A DNA stretch of 64,000 nt from DASXUX01 sp036504595. Its GTDB lineage: Bacteria; Planctomycetota; SZUA-567; H5-PLA8. Shown here in pieces: positions 34,453 through 43,332 of this stretch (positions are counted from its first letter, which is position 1; each line of letters opens with the position of its first letter). The notes under the pieces were generated by a model that did no database searches, had not been told where the DNA came from, and saw only the letters and a list, made by a program, of their open reading frames with translations. A program made the translations under genes and the position numbers. The stretch is from assembly GCA_036504595.1 (NCBI GenBank), contig DASXUX010000042.1, forward strand, positions 372,001-436,000, in the 5' to 3' direction.

Positions 34453-34908
34453 ATGGAACGCTATCGACACACACAGGCCGGCTGGCTGATTCGGGTCAGC
34501 TTGCTGGTCCCCGTTCTGGCTTTTGTCCCGCTCTTGATCTTCCTGCACGGCAAAGGCGAAAACATCCCGTTGATGATTATCGCCGTCGTTGAGGCAATCC
34601 TGATTCTCTCGCTCGCTCTATTTTACTCGCTGACCGTCAGTGTGAGCGATGATGCCGTACAGCTTTCGTTTGGAATTGGGATCATCAGAAAACGTTTTGC
34701 GCTCGCCGACATTCAGGATTGCCACGCCGTGAGGAACTTCTGGCTGTATGGCTGGGGCATTCACCTGACGCCGCACGGCTGGCTGTACAACATTTCCGGC
34801 CTGGATGCCGTGGAGATTGCGCTTTCTGGCGGGCGTCACGCGCGCATCGGCACTGATGAGCCTGAGAAACTCGTAATGGCGATCCAAGAGTCGATGAACG
34901 GGCGTTAA
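34453..34908 (+). CDS. Membrane-anchored PH-like domain protein
   Basis: 151 residues from the ATG at 34453; the frame could start at 34429 but would then read through the repeat. Two membrane helices (WLIRVSLLVPVLAFVPLLIF; LMIIAVVEAILILSLALFYS) precede a soluble bacterial PH-like domain (LTVSVSDDAVQLSFGIGII, KRFALADIQDCHAVRNFWLYG, AVEIALSGGRHARIGTDEP). The function is unknown. Similar small PH-domain membrane proteins are widespread. Confidence 0.65.
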   Translation: MERYRHTQAGWLIRVSLLVPVLAFVPLLIFLHGKGENIPLMIIAVVEAILILSLALFYSLTVSVSDDAVQLSFGIGIIRKRFALADIQDCHAVRNFWLYGWGIHLTPHGWLYNISGLDAVEIALSGGRHARIGTDEPEKLVMAIQESMNGR

Positions 34909-35020
34909 TGTGCCCAGCAGAAATATTAAGTGAATGCACCTTGCGTCTCATCGTCCGCTAGCTACAACTTAGACAAGTCGAAACTGTTGAAAAAGAAACC
35001 TCAAAGAGGAGGGCAGCGCT

Positions 35021-36703
35021 ATGCGAGTTAGGCGTTTTGCACTATTGGCCACGGCGCTGGCAATGGTGCTTTCGTTCTCGGCGGCCGCGACCAACGTGGG
35101 CGACACGGCCCCGGAGATCAGCGCAACCAGTTGGGTCAACAGCTCAAAATCGCTCAGCATGGCCAGCACACAAGGACATGTGCGTGTGATCGAGTTCTGG
35201 GCAACTTGGTGAGGGTACTGCAAACAGTCCATCGGTGCGATGGACAACATTTACAACAAATACCTCCCGCAGGGCGTGCTTGTCATTGGTCTAACCGATG
35301 AAGCCAGTGGAACGGTTCAGCCCTTTGCGACCTCGAACAACATCCAGTACCCGCTCGGTTGCGGATCTAATTCCGCGTCCGCATATGGCGTCAGTGGCCT
35401 GCCGACCTTCTTCGTCATCGACGGAAACGGGAAGGTCACCTTCAAGCAGCCGGGATACTCGGCCAATCTGGAGAGTGCCCTGAGCCAGGCCATCGATGCG
35501 GCGCTTCAGGCCACACCACCCGTCCAGATCGCTACGCCGACGCTCAGTCCCGCCGGCGGCACTTACGGCGGCACGCAGTCGGTCACGATTTCCTGCGGGA
35601 CCAGCGGCGCGACGATCTACTATACGATTGACGGAACCACACCGACGACATCGTCCCGGCTGTATGGCGCTGCCATCACCGTCACGGCGACCACCACCAT
35701 CAAATGCGTGGGCTCGAAAGGCGGCTTCTATAGCGCCATCGCCACAGCTCAGTATACGATCGTCGCGGCTCCGCTGATTGGGGGCTCCCTGAGCGCCACC
35801 GGCGCCGTGGGCAGCGCCTTCAGCTATGGTATCTCCTGCACAGGCCAGGCACCGATCAGCTATCAGGTTAGCGGCTTGCCGCCGGGTTTGTCCTTCAGCG
35901 GCAGTCAGATTACCGGAACGCCTGTCGCAGCCGGCACGTTCGCCGTCACGCTCACCGCCACCAATGCCGGCGGAAGTGATTCAAAGACGCTGACCATCAC
36001 CATCGGCGCGGAAGGCACCGGCGGCGGCACCAATGGCGGGGGCAGCACGGGTGGCGGCAGCACCGGCGGTGGTGGAACCAACGGCGGCACCGACCCGGGC
36101 GGCAATGTGGGCGGTTCGACCGAAACGTCCAGCAGCACCACGAAGGTGGACACCGACGGCGACGGATTCCCCGACGAAATCGAAAAGGCTCTGGGCACGT
36201 CGGAGACCGACTCCACGTCCACGCCCACCGGCGGCAGTTCCGCTGGAACGCCGCAAGCGCTGACGGTCAGCAAGCTGGCGGTGAAACTGAACTTTGCCGA
36301 TACGGTCAGTGGCAAGGACAGCATTCAGGTCAGCGGCACGATGGCTATTCCCGCGGGCTTTGTCGTCGGCGGCCAGAAAGTCACCGTGGATGTTGGCGGG
36401 GTGATTCGCACCTTTATCCTGGATGACAAAGGCAGCAACACGCCCAAAGGCGTGGACAGCTTCAAGCTTTCCGTCAAGAAGTCCAAGACCGGCGTTGCAG
36501 CTCAAACGGCGAAGTACAGCGTGAAGCTTCAGAAGGCCGTCTTCAGCGAGCTGCTGAAGGATGAGAATCTTGTCGCCACCGAAACCGGCACCGATACGCC
36601 GGTGCTCATCCCCGTGGTGGTGTTGTTCAACGGGCAATTGCTGCAAAAAGATCAGCCGCAGTTGTTCTCAGGCAAGATTGGGAAGAGCGGCAAGACGAAG
36701 TAG
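35021..36703 (+). CDS. Secreted thioredoxin-like selenoprotein candidate with Ig-like and C-terminal sorting-type domains
   Basis: A GAGGAGGG ribosome site and a signal peptide (MRVRRFALLATALAMVLSFS) start a TlpA-like thioredoxin domain. The frame meets TGA at 35210-35212 and continues open for 496 codons to 36703. The TGA sits at the first Cys of the redox motif: FWATW-TGA-GYCK, so the product would carry a Sec-Gly-Tyr-Cys site. The rest of the fold follows (VLVIGLTDE, cis-Pro motif SGLPTFFVIDGNG). Then come a CHB_HEX_C-type domain (about 35530-35770), a He_PIG Ig-like repeat (to about 36010), a Gly/Ser linker, a DTDGDGFPD calcium motif (36149) and a 151-residue C-terminal domain (from 36248) shared with the giant protein at 2-13357. 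If Sec is not inserted, only a 63-residue fragment would be made. A sequencing error or nonsense mutation is the alternative. Confidence 0.75.
35210..35212 (+). other. In-frame TGA predicted to encode selenocysteine
   Basis: TGA stands at the N-terminal cysteine position of the thioredoxin active site (UxxC). The coding frame is intact on both sides, and a SECIS-like hairpin follows at the expected spacing. Confidence 0.75.
35227..35245 (+). promoter_or_regulatory. Bacterial SECIS-like hairpin
   Basis: GTCCATC (35227-35233) pairs perfectly with GATGGAC (35239-35245) around a 5-nt loop GGTGC. The loop starts 21 nt after the TGA and opens with G, matching the general bacterial SECIS rule (apical loop about 16-37 nt downstream, G among its first two bases). 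The hairpin lies within the coding sequence, as bacterial SECIS elements do. Confidence 0.7.
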
Positions 36704-36726
36704 ACACGCATTTATCATCGCAAGCG

Positions 36727-36755
36727 CGGGCAGCTCTTTTTGAGCTGCCCGTTTT
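36727..36755 (+). terminator. Intrinsic terminator of the selenoprotein candidate
   Basis: CGGGCAGCTC and GAGCTGCCCG form a perfect 10-bp stem with a TTTTT loop, followed by TTTT. It begins 24 nt after the stop and lies between convergent genes, so it may also serve uvrA. Confidence 0.9.
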
Positions 36756-36781
36756 CATTGTGCGCCAACCGGTGATCATTT

Positions 36782-39700
36782 TCACTCCGCCACGGGCCTC
36801 AGCACGTGCTTCAAATACTGTCCCGTGAAACTTTGCGGCGCGTGGATTAGCTCCTCCGGCGTGCACGCCGCCACAACCCGGCCGCCGGCGGCGCCGCCTT
36901 CCGGACCTAGATCGATGATCCAGTCGGCCTGCTTGATCACATCCAGGTTGTGTTCGATCACCACCACCGAGTTGCCCATGTCAACGAGGCGCTGCAGCAC
37001 GTCCAGCAGTTTGGCGATGTCGTGGAAGTGCAGGCCGGTGGTTGGTTCGTCGAGCACGTACAGCGTGTTGCCGGTTGCGCGCTTGGACAGCTCGAACGCC
37101 AGCTTGATGCGCTGCGCTTCGCCGCCGCTAAGTGTCGTACTGCTTTGGCCCAGGCGCACGTAACCCAAGCCCACATCATGCAGTGTCTGCAACTGCTCGC
37201 GGATTTTCGGATGATTCTTGAACAGGGCGAGCGCCGAATCGACCGAGAGCGCCAGCACGTCGGCGATCGAAAGATCCTTGTACTTCACTTCAAGCGTCTC
37301 GCGGTTGAAGCGCCGGCCTTTGCATTGTTCGCACTGCACGTACACGTCGGCCAAAAAATGCATCTCGATCAGCTTCTGGCCCTGGCCCTGGCATTCCTCG
37401 CAGCGCCCGCCTTTCACATTGAAGCTGAAGCGGCCGACGTTGTAGCCGCGAATCTTGGCTTCGGGAATCGACGCGAACAGCTTCCGGATTTCATCGAAGA
37501 CGCCTGTGTATGTCGCGGGGTTGCTGCGCGGCGTGCGCCCGATAGGGCTCTGGTCGATGTCGATAATCTTGTCGAGTTCGCCCCACAGCACCGAAATGCG
37601 ATCGCACGCCCCGCCCTTGATGCGAGCTTTGTTCAAGTTGCGCGCGAGATTCTTGAAGAGCACTTCGGTCACGAGCGACGATTTGCCGCTGCCAGAAACA
37701 CCCGTCACGCACACGAACCGTTTTAGCGGAATCTCCACGTCCACGGACTTCAGGTTGTTCTCTCTCGCGCCCTTAATGCGAATGATTCCGTGCTCGTGCT
37801 CGTCGTTGGGATCAATTGCTCGCCAATCTTTCTCCGCGTCTCCGCGTCTCCGCGTCTCCGCGTCCGCCTCTCCCCGTCTCCCCGTCCCCCCGTCTCCCCG
37901 TCCACATTTGACTCCCGGCACCGCGATCACGCGCCGTATTTTCGGCAGCGGAATCTCCAGCTTTCGCGTCAGGTACTTCCCCGTCAGCGAGCGCTCGTTG
38001 TTGCCCAGATCCTCGGCCGTTCCGGTTCCGATGACCTCGCCGCCGTGCTCGCCGGCGCCCGGGCCCATATCGACCAGGTAATCAGCGCGGCGGATCACGT
38101 CCTCATCGTGCTCGACGACGACCACCGTGTTGCCCAAATCTCGCAGCTTGATCAGTGTTGCAAGCAAACGATCGTTGTCGCGCTGATGCAATCCGATGGT
38201 GGGCTCGTCCAACACATACGTCACGCCGACGAGTTTCGATCCCACCTGGCTGGCCAGGCGAATGCGCTGAGCCTCACCGCCGCTGAGCGTCCCGCTGGTT
38301 CGATCCAGCGTCAGGTAACCGAGACCAACGTCGTTCAAGAACCCAAGACGCTCGCGCACTTCCTTTAAGATCGGCGCGGCGATGATGGCCTTCTCACCGG
38401 CAAGAGCCGCAGACCCCTCCCCCGGCCCCTCCCCTCGGCGGGGAGGGGAGAACTGCTTCGGCCCCCCCTTCCCTCCGAGGGAAGGGGGCTGGGGGGGTAG
38501 GTCTTCGCCCGTGAGTCCACAGAAGAACGCCTGCGCTTCCTCGATCGTCATGCTCACAATCTCGCGGATGTTCTTCCCGCCGACGCGCACGGCGAGCACT
38601 TCCGGGCGCAGGCGCGCGCCTTTGCAGTCAGGGCAACTCTGATCGGACATCAATTCGTGAATGCGCGCCTTGATGTTCTCGTTCTCGGTCTCCATGAAGC
38701 GTTCGGTGAGCGAGACCGCCAGGCCTTTCCAGTTGATGCGCCAGTCTTTCGACTGCTTGGGCGTGACGCCGTAAAGGAGCGCCTTGAACACTTCTTTGGA
38801 AACGTCCTGCACGGGCGTGTAGGTCGGCACGCCGGCGCAGCGGCAGAAATTGCGGATCGCTCGCCCGTACCAGATGGCGTACGCGTGGCCCAGTTTCCAC
38901 AGCGTCTGGATAATCCCTTCTTCAATGCTCAGCTTTTTGTCGGGCACGAGCAGATCGACGTCCACCTCCATCTTGGTGCCGAGGCCCGCGCACGTCGGAC
39001 AGGCGCCGTAAGGACTATTAAAGGAGAAAACGCGCGGCGAAAGTTCTTCCAAACCCGACCCATGCAGCGGGCAGGCGTACCGCTCGCTGAAAAGCAGATC
39101 GCGGCCTTCGCCGCCGCCAGGCACGGGCGAATAGGTTTGTTCCAAATTCGGCGTGGGTTTGTTGTCGAGTAAGTTCGCGATGACCAGGCCTTCGCCGACC
39201 TTCAGCGCCAATTCCACCGTGTCGGTCAAGCGCGTGCGCAGGTCGGGTTTCAGCACCAGTCGGTCCACGACGGCCTCAATGCTGTGCTTGTACGTCTTCG
39301 CGAGCGCTTCGACTTCGCGCGCATCGACGATCTTGCCATCCACGCGCAGACGAGCGAAACCTTCGCGGCGCGCCGCGGAAAAAATGTCGCGGTGCTCGCC
39401 TTTCATCCCGCGGATCAGTGGCGCGAGGATGTTTACGCGCGAACCTTCGGGCAGACTGAGGATGCGATCGACGATCTTCTCCGCCGACTGGCTTTCGATC
39501 GGCCGGCCGCAAACGTGGCAGTGCGGAATTCCGATCCGCGCGAAAAGCACGCGCAGGTAGTCGTAAATTTCGGTCGTGGTCGCCACCGTCGAACGCGGGT
39601 TGGCGGAACCCGTGCGCTGTTCGATCGCAATCGTCGGCGTCAGGCCTTCGATGCTTTCGACATCCGGCTTCTCCATCATCTCAAGGAACTGCCGCGCGTA

Positions 39701-39946
39701 GGCCGAAAGCGATTCGACATAACGCCGCTGCCCTTCCGCGTAGATCGTGTCGAAGGCGAGGCTCGATTTTCCCGAACCCGAAAGCCCGGTAATCACCGAG
39801 AGCTTGCCGCGCGGAATCGCAACGTCGATATCCTTCAAATTGTGCTCGCGCGCGCCGCGAATGACGATCGCGTTGGCGCTCGTCGCGCCGTCAGGGATGC
39901 CACCACGTGCCGCATCAGAGCTTTTTTCTCGTACCTCGTCTTTCAC
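36782..39946 (-). CDS. uvrA: Excinuclease ABC subunit A
   Basis: 1054 residues; the usual length is about 940-960. A DNA-damage recognition ATPase of nucleotide excision repair. Both ABC halves are present: Walker A TGLSGSGKSSLAFDTI near residue 55 and TGVSGSGKSSLVTEV near 743; signature LSGGEAQRI twice; Walker B LDEPTIGLH and LDEPTTGLH. The zinc-finger pairs (CPLHG...CPTC, CPDCKG, CEECQGQ...CEQCKG) are kept. The excess length is mostly two low-complexity inserts. One (about 482-512, LPPQPPSLGGKGG onward) comes from two back-to-back palindromes. The other (about 682-706, GRGDGGTGRRGEADAETRRR) comes from a GACGGGGAG repeat. Both lie between conserved motifs. Convergent with the selenoprotein gene; divergent from the AOR gene. 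Confidence 0.95.
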   Translation of the reverse strand: MKDEVREKSSDAARGGIPDGATSANAIVIRGAREHNLKDIDVAIPRGKLSVITGLSGSGKSSLAFDTIYAEGQRRYVESLSAYARQFLEMMEKPDVESIEGLTPTIAIEQRTGSANPRSTVATTTEIYDYLRVLFARIGIPHCHVCGRPIESQSAEKIVDRILSLPEGSRVNILAPLIRGMKGEHRDIFSAARREGFARLRVDGKIVDAREVEALAKTYKHSIEAVVDRLVLKPDLRTRLTDTVELALKVGEGLVIANLLDNKPTPNLEQTYSPVPGGGEGRDLLFSERYACPLHGSGLEELSPRVFSFNSPYGACPTCAGLGTKMEVDVDLLVPDKKLSIEEGIIQTLWKLGHAYAIWYGRAIRNFCRCAGVPTYTPVQDVSKEVFKALLYGVTPKQSKDWRINWKGLAVSLTERFMETENENIKARIHELMSDQSCPDCKGARLRPEVLAVRVGGKNIREIVSMTIEEAQAFFCGLTGEDLPPQPPSLGGKGGPKQFSPPRRGEGPGEGSAALAGEKAIIAAPILKEVRERLGFLNDVGLGYLTLDRTSGTLSGGEAQRIRLASQVGSKLVGVTYVLDEPTIGLHQRDNDRLLATLIKLRDLGNTVVVVEHDEDVIRRADYLVDMGPGAGEHGGEVIGTGTAEDLGNNERSLTGKYLTRKLEIPLPKIRRVIAVPGVKCGRGDGGTGRRGEADAETRRRGDAEKDWRAIDPNDEHEHGIIRIKGARENNLKSVDVEIPLKRFVCVTGVSGSGKSSLVTEVLFKNLARNLNKARIKGGACDRISVLWGELDKIIDIDQSPIGRTPRSNPATYTGVFDEIRKLFASIPEAKIRGYNVGRFSFNVKGGRCEECQGQGQKLIEMHFLADVYVQCEQCKGRRFNRETLEVKYKDLSIADVLALSVDSALALFKNHPKIREQLQTLHDVGLGYVRLGQSSTTLSGGEAQRIKLAFELSKRATGNTLYVLDEPTTGLHFHDIAKLLDVLQRLVDMGNSVVVIEHNLDVIKQADWIIDLGPEGGAAGGRVVAACTPEELIHAPQSFTGQYLKHVLRPVAE
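37831..37902. repeat. CTCCGCGTCTCCGCG / CTCCCCGTCTCCCCG repeat in uvrA
   Basis: Four TCTCCGCG units followed by four CTCCCCGTC units, all in frame. The second half is the complement of the tract at 19342-19375. Confidence 0.75.
38411..38501. repeat. Two back-to-back GC-rich palindromes in uvrA
   Basis: CCCCTCCCCTCGGCGGGGAG-type hairpin (about 38424-38450), then CCCTTCCCTCCGAGGGAAGG (about 38466-38486) flanked by C- and G-runs. The second is the same element as in lysA at 62673-62710; both encode LPPQP(P)SL(E/G)GKG. Confidence 0.8.
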
Positions 39947-40189
39947 AACGACTGCCTTTCGTCCCTCTTGCCGCGCCCTTACGGTCGCAGTTGTGATCTA
40001 GATGGCCGTGCTCCGAATTTCGGAGCACAGCGAAACGATTTAGTATAAGCCTGCCCGGCCTCACGGCGAACAACGAAGTGCCCCGGATTTTTCATCCGGC
40101 AGCGACTTGCTTTTCGCAGCCACCGCCCGCTACACTACGCGCCCATTGAAGGACGTATTTTGCACCGGCGGAACAGGAGCGGAGCGACC

Positions 40190-41986
40190 ATGAACGGCTA
40201 CTGCGGCAAAATCCTGCGCGTCAACCTGAGCAGCGGCACGATCAGCACCGAAGCGCTTGATCCGAAACTCGCGACCAAGTTCATCGGCGGCCGCGGGCTG
40301 GGAACCTATCTCCTCTCGCGCGAGATCGACGCCAAAGTCGAGCCGTTCTCGCCGGACAACAAGCTCATCTTCGTCACCGGCCCGCTGACGGGCGCGCCCA
40401 TGCCGGCCGCCAGTCGCTACATGGTCGTGACCAAAAGCCCGCTTTCCGGAACCGTGGCGTGCAGCAACTCCGGCGGCTATTGGGGTCCGGAGCTGAAGTT
40501 TGCCGGCTGGGACCTGATCATTCTGGAAGGCAAGTCGCCCACCCCGTGCTACCTTTCCATCCGCGACGACAAAGTCACCCTTCACGACGCGACAAAGTAC
40601 TGGGGCAGATTGGTTGGCGAAGTCACCGACGAACTGCTTGCGGAATTCGGCGATCCGAAGGCGCGCGTGGCCTGTATTGGACCGGCCGGCGAGAAACTCA
40701 GCCGCATCGCGTCCATCATGAATGAGAAGTGCCGCGCCGCCGGGCGTTCAGGCGTCGGCGCCGTGATGGGCTCCAAGAATCTGAAGGCCATTATCGTGCG
40801 CGGCAGCGGCAAAGTTCCGCCGGCCAATCCCGAAAAGTCGAAGGCACTGCTTTCCGAGTTGCTCGGCCTGATCAAAGCCAATGGCGTCACTGGCCAGGGC
40901 CTGCCGACGTTCGGCACGGCGATCCTCGTCAACATCATCAACGAAAGCGGCGTGTACCCCACGCGCAACTTCCAGACCAGCGTATTCCCGGGTGCCGACA
41001 AAGCCTCAGGCGAAGCGCTCAAGGAAAACTACCTGACGGACCGCGACGTCTGCTTCCGCTGCCCGATCGCGTGCGGCCGGTACTGCGAAGCCGACGGCGT
41101 GGAAGGCGGCGGCCCGGAGTACGAGAGCATCTGGGCGTTCTCGGCCGACGTCGGCGTCAGCGACCTGCCGACCGTCATTAAAGCCAACAAGTGGTGCAAC
41201 GAGTATGGCCTGGACACCATCAGCACTGGCGCGACGATCGCCTGCGCGATGGAAATGGCCGAGCGCGGCGTGCTGAAGCCCTCCGACGTGGACGGCCCGG
41301 AGCTGAAGTTTGGCTCCGCCGAAGCCGTCGTCGAGTGGACGCGGAAGATCGGCGCGGGCGAAGGCCTCGGCGCGAAACTGGCTCAGGGGTCGTACCGTTT
41401 CGCGCAAAGTTACGGCGTGCCGGAGCTGTCGATGACGGTGAAGAAGCTCGAACTGCCCGCGTACGACCCGCGCGGCATCCAGGGCCACGGGCTGCAATAC
41501 GCGACCTCCAACCGCGGCGGCTGCCACGTGCGCGGCTACATGATCTCGCCGGAAATTCTCGGCCTGCCGCAGAAGCTCGATCCGCACACGCTGGAAGGAA
41601 AAGCCGTCTGGGCCAAAGCCTTCCAGGATCTGACCGCCGTCATCGATTCGCTCGGCCTGTGCCTGTTCACGTCCTTCGCGTTGAAAGCTGAACACTACCG
41701 CGACATGTACAACGTGATCACGGGCATGGAACTCACCACCGAGGAGCTCGTGCTGGCCGGCGAACGCATCTGGAATATGGAACGCGTGTTCAATCTTGCC
41801 GCCGGCATCACTCCCGACCAGGACACGCTGCCCAAGCGTTTGCTCAAGGAGCCGCTCACCGAAGGCGCCGCGAAGGGCAAAGTGCATCAACTCGGCGAAC
41901 TGCTGCCGCAGTACTATAAGGAGCGCGGCTGGAGCGCCGGTGGAATTCCGAGCGAGGACCGGCTGACGCAGTTGGCGTTGGAGTAA
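40190..41986 (+). CDS. aor: Tungsten-containing aldehyde ferredoxin oxidoreductase
   Basis: 598 residues. Starts MNGYCGKILRVNLSSG, as the family does, with the pterin-binding segments FIGGRGLGTYLL, GPLTGAPMPAASRYMVVTKSPL and AGRSGVGAVMGSKNLKAI. [4Fe-4S] ligands are Cys288, Cys291 and Cys295 (VCFRCPIAC) plus Cys491 (GLCLF). The enzyme oxidises aldehydes to carboxylic acids with ferredoxin (or reduces acids) and needs a bis-pterin tungsten cofactor. The GGAGCGGAG ribosome site supports 40190 over 40160. Followed after 81 nt by moaD and facing a tungstate/pterin operon. Confidence 0.93.
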   Translation: MNGYCGKILRVNLSSGTISTEALDPKLATKFIGGRGLGTYLLSREIDAKVEPFSPDNKLIFVTGPLTGAPMPAASRYMVVTKSPLSGTVACSNSGGYWGPELKFAGWDLIILEGKSPTPCYLSIRDDKVTLHDATKYWGRLVGEVTDELLAEFGDPKARVACIGPAGEKLSRIASIMNEKCRAAGRSGVGAVMGSKNLKAIIVRGSGKVPPANPEKSKALLSELLGLIKANGVTGQGLPTFGTAILVNIINESGVYPTRNFQTSVFPGADKASGEALKENYLTDRDVCFRCPIACGRYCEADGVEGGGPEYESIWAFSADVGVSDLPTVIKANKWCNEYGLDTISTGATIACAMEMAERGVLKPSDVDGPELKFGSAEAVVEWTRKIGAGEGLGAKLAQGSYRFAQSYGVPELSMTVKKLELPAYDPRGIQGHGLQYATSNRGGCHVRGYMISPEILGLPQKLDPHTLEGKAVWAKAFQDLTAVIDSLGLCLFTSFALKAEHYRDMYNVITGMELTTEELVLAGERIWNMERVFNLAAGITPDQDTLPKRLLKEPLTEGAAKGKVHQLGELLPQYYKERGWSAGGIPSEDRLTQLALE

Positions 41987-42060
41987 TTCAGGCTTTAGGC
42001 AGTGGGGCTTCAGGCTTTGGGAACGCGAACACACCGAAGGCCTGAGCCAAAAGCCCAAAG
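41987..42060. repeat. Post-stop TTCAGGCTTTAGG / GGCTTCAGGCTTTGG repeat
   Basis: Begins just after the aor stop. Two CAGGCTTT units face AAAGCCCAAAGG and GGCCTGAGCC, giving inverted arms before moaD. Confidence 0.5.
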
Positions 42061-42067
42061 GCCCGTC

Positions 42068-42292
42068 ATGAAGATTGAAGTCCGCCTGTTCGCCACCTTC
42101 CGCGAGGGCCGGTTCAGCCGGCAGAGCTTCGACGTGACGGAGCCCTGCGCGCTGCGCGATCTGCTGAAGCTGATCGACATTCCTGAAGCGGCCGTGCATC
42201 TGCCGATGGTGAACGGAGAATACTCGACGCTGGCGCGCGTGCTACGAGATGGAGATATTGTGTCACTGTTTCCGGCGGTCGGAGGCGGTTAG
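42068..42292 (+). CDS. moaD: MoaD/ThiS-family sulfur carrier
   Basis: 74 residues from the ATG at 42068 (an upstream frame reads through repeat). Beta-grasp fold with the family pattern MKIEVRLFATFREG, ... VNGEYSTLARVLRDGDIVSLF and a C-terminal PAVGGG tail, the site of thiocarboxylation. It donates sulfur for molybdopterin, or serves AOR-linked pterin synthesis. It is cotranscribed with aor. The last 4 nt overlap the stop of the convergent wtpC gene. Confidence 0.88.
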   Translation: MKIEVRLFATFREGRFSRQSFDVTEPCALRDLLKLIDIPEAAVHLPMVNGEYSTLARVLRDGDIVSLFPAVGGG

Positions 42293-43326
42293 AAGCAATG
42301 TATCGCCGTGCTCTTGAACGTGCAGTGAATCTCAGCGCCGGCTTCGATCTTCAGTTCCTGGAACGAGGCGTAGGTGATCAGCGCGACGAGCGGCAGGTCT
42401 CCAATCATCACGCGCACCGCGAACAGGCCGCCGCGGTTCTCCCAGCCTGCTATCTGACAGCAGAATTGGTTGCGCGCGCTCGAACCGAACGGCGTTCGCG
42501 AAAGCAGGATTTCCTCGGGGCGAATCCAGATATGCTCCACCTCGCTCACGTTTTCCGGCAGATGAATGCTCACGCCGTGAACGCCGCACACGCCCGCCGA
42601 AAACGTCTGGACGTTGAAGACATTCTGCAGCCCCAGGAACTCGGCAACAGCGCGGTCGGTCGGCCGCTGGAAGATCTCCTCCGCCGTGCCGACGCATTGC
42701 AGCTTTCCGCCGAGCAGTACGCCGATGCGCTGGCCGAGATGCAGCGCTTCGTCCACATCATGCGTCACGTGAAGAAACGTCGTCCCGCGTTGATGCTGCA
42801 GATCCTTCAGCAGATGTCGCAATCGCGCACGCACCGTCACGTCCAGCGCGGCTAGCGGCTCGTCGAGCAGCAGCACCGGCGGTTCGGTAACCAGCGCGCG
42901 AGCGAGCGCCACGCGCTGCTTTTCTCCCCCAGAAAGTCTTTCGGGAAAACGATCCAGCAGACTGCTGACGCCCAGCAACTCGATCATGTCTTGCGCGCGT
43001 TTTCGCGCCGCTTCCGCGGCCATCCCACGCGCGCGCAAACCGTAGCAGACGTTCTGCAGCACGGTCAGGTGGGGGAACAGCGCGTAGTCCTGGTACACAA
43101 GCGCGAAGTTACGGCGCTCCGGCGGCAGCGCGTCGATGCACTGGCCCTGCCACCGCACGTCACCGCTGTCGGCCCGCTGCAAGCCCGCGATGATTTCGAG
43201 TAGCACCGTCTTGCCGACGCCTGACGGCCCGAGCAGGACGAAATACTCCTGCGGCCGGAGGCTCAGGCTCACATCGCTGAGCTGGAATTTACCGAACCGT
43301 TTGCTGATCGATGCAAGTTCCAGCAC
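42289..43326 (-). CDS. wtpC: Tungstate/molybdate ABC transporter ATP-binding protein
   Basis: 345 residues. Walker A GPSGVGKT (33-40), Q-loop, signature LSGGEKQRVALARAL, Walker B VLLLDEPLAALD and the H-loop HVTHD. The C-terminal 110 residues form a MOP/TOBE-like oxyanion-binding regulatory domain (VEHIWIRPEEILLS). It powers import with WtpB and WtpA. Last gene of the operon, 6 nt after wtpB. The 3' end overlaps moaD of the opposite strand by 4 nt. Confidence 0.88.
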   Translation of the reverse strand: MLELASISKRFGKFQLSDVSLSLRPQEYFVLLGPSGVGKTVLLEIIAGLQRADSGDVRWQGQCIDALPPERRNFALVYQDYALFPHLTVLQNVCYGLRARGMAAEAARKRAQDMIELLGVSSLLDRFPERLSGGEKQRVALARALVTEPPVLLLDEPLAALDVTVRARLRHLLKDLQHQRGTTFLHVTHDVDEALHLGQRIGVLLGGKLQCVGTAEEIFQRPTDRAVAEFLGLQNVFNVQTFSAGVCGVHGVSIHLPENVSEVEHIWIRPEEILLSRTPFGSSARNQFCCQIAGWENRGGLFAVRVMIGDLPLVALITYASFQELKIEAGAEIHCTFKSTAIHCF

Positions 43327-43332
43327 GCGCGC

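Noticed and set aside
35021..35212. The thioredoxin-like gene as two separate genes or a nonsense-mutated pseudogene
   Set aside because: The frame and motifs continue unbroken past the TGA, the TGA is exactly at a redox Cys, and a SECIS-like hairpin follows. A selenoprotein is the simpler reading, though error cannot be excluded.
40083..40099. CCGGATTTTTCATCCGG hairpin as a terminator
   Set aside because: No downstream T-run and it lies between divergent genes.
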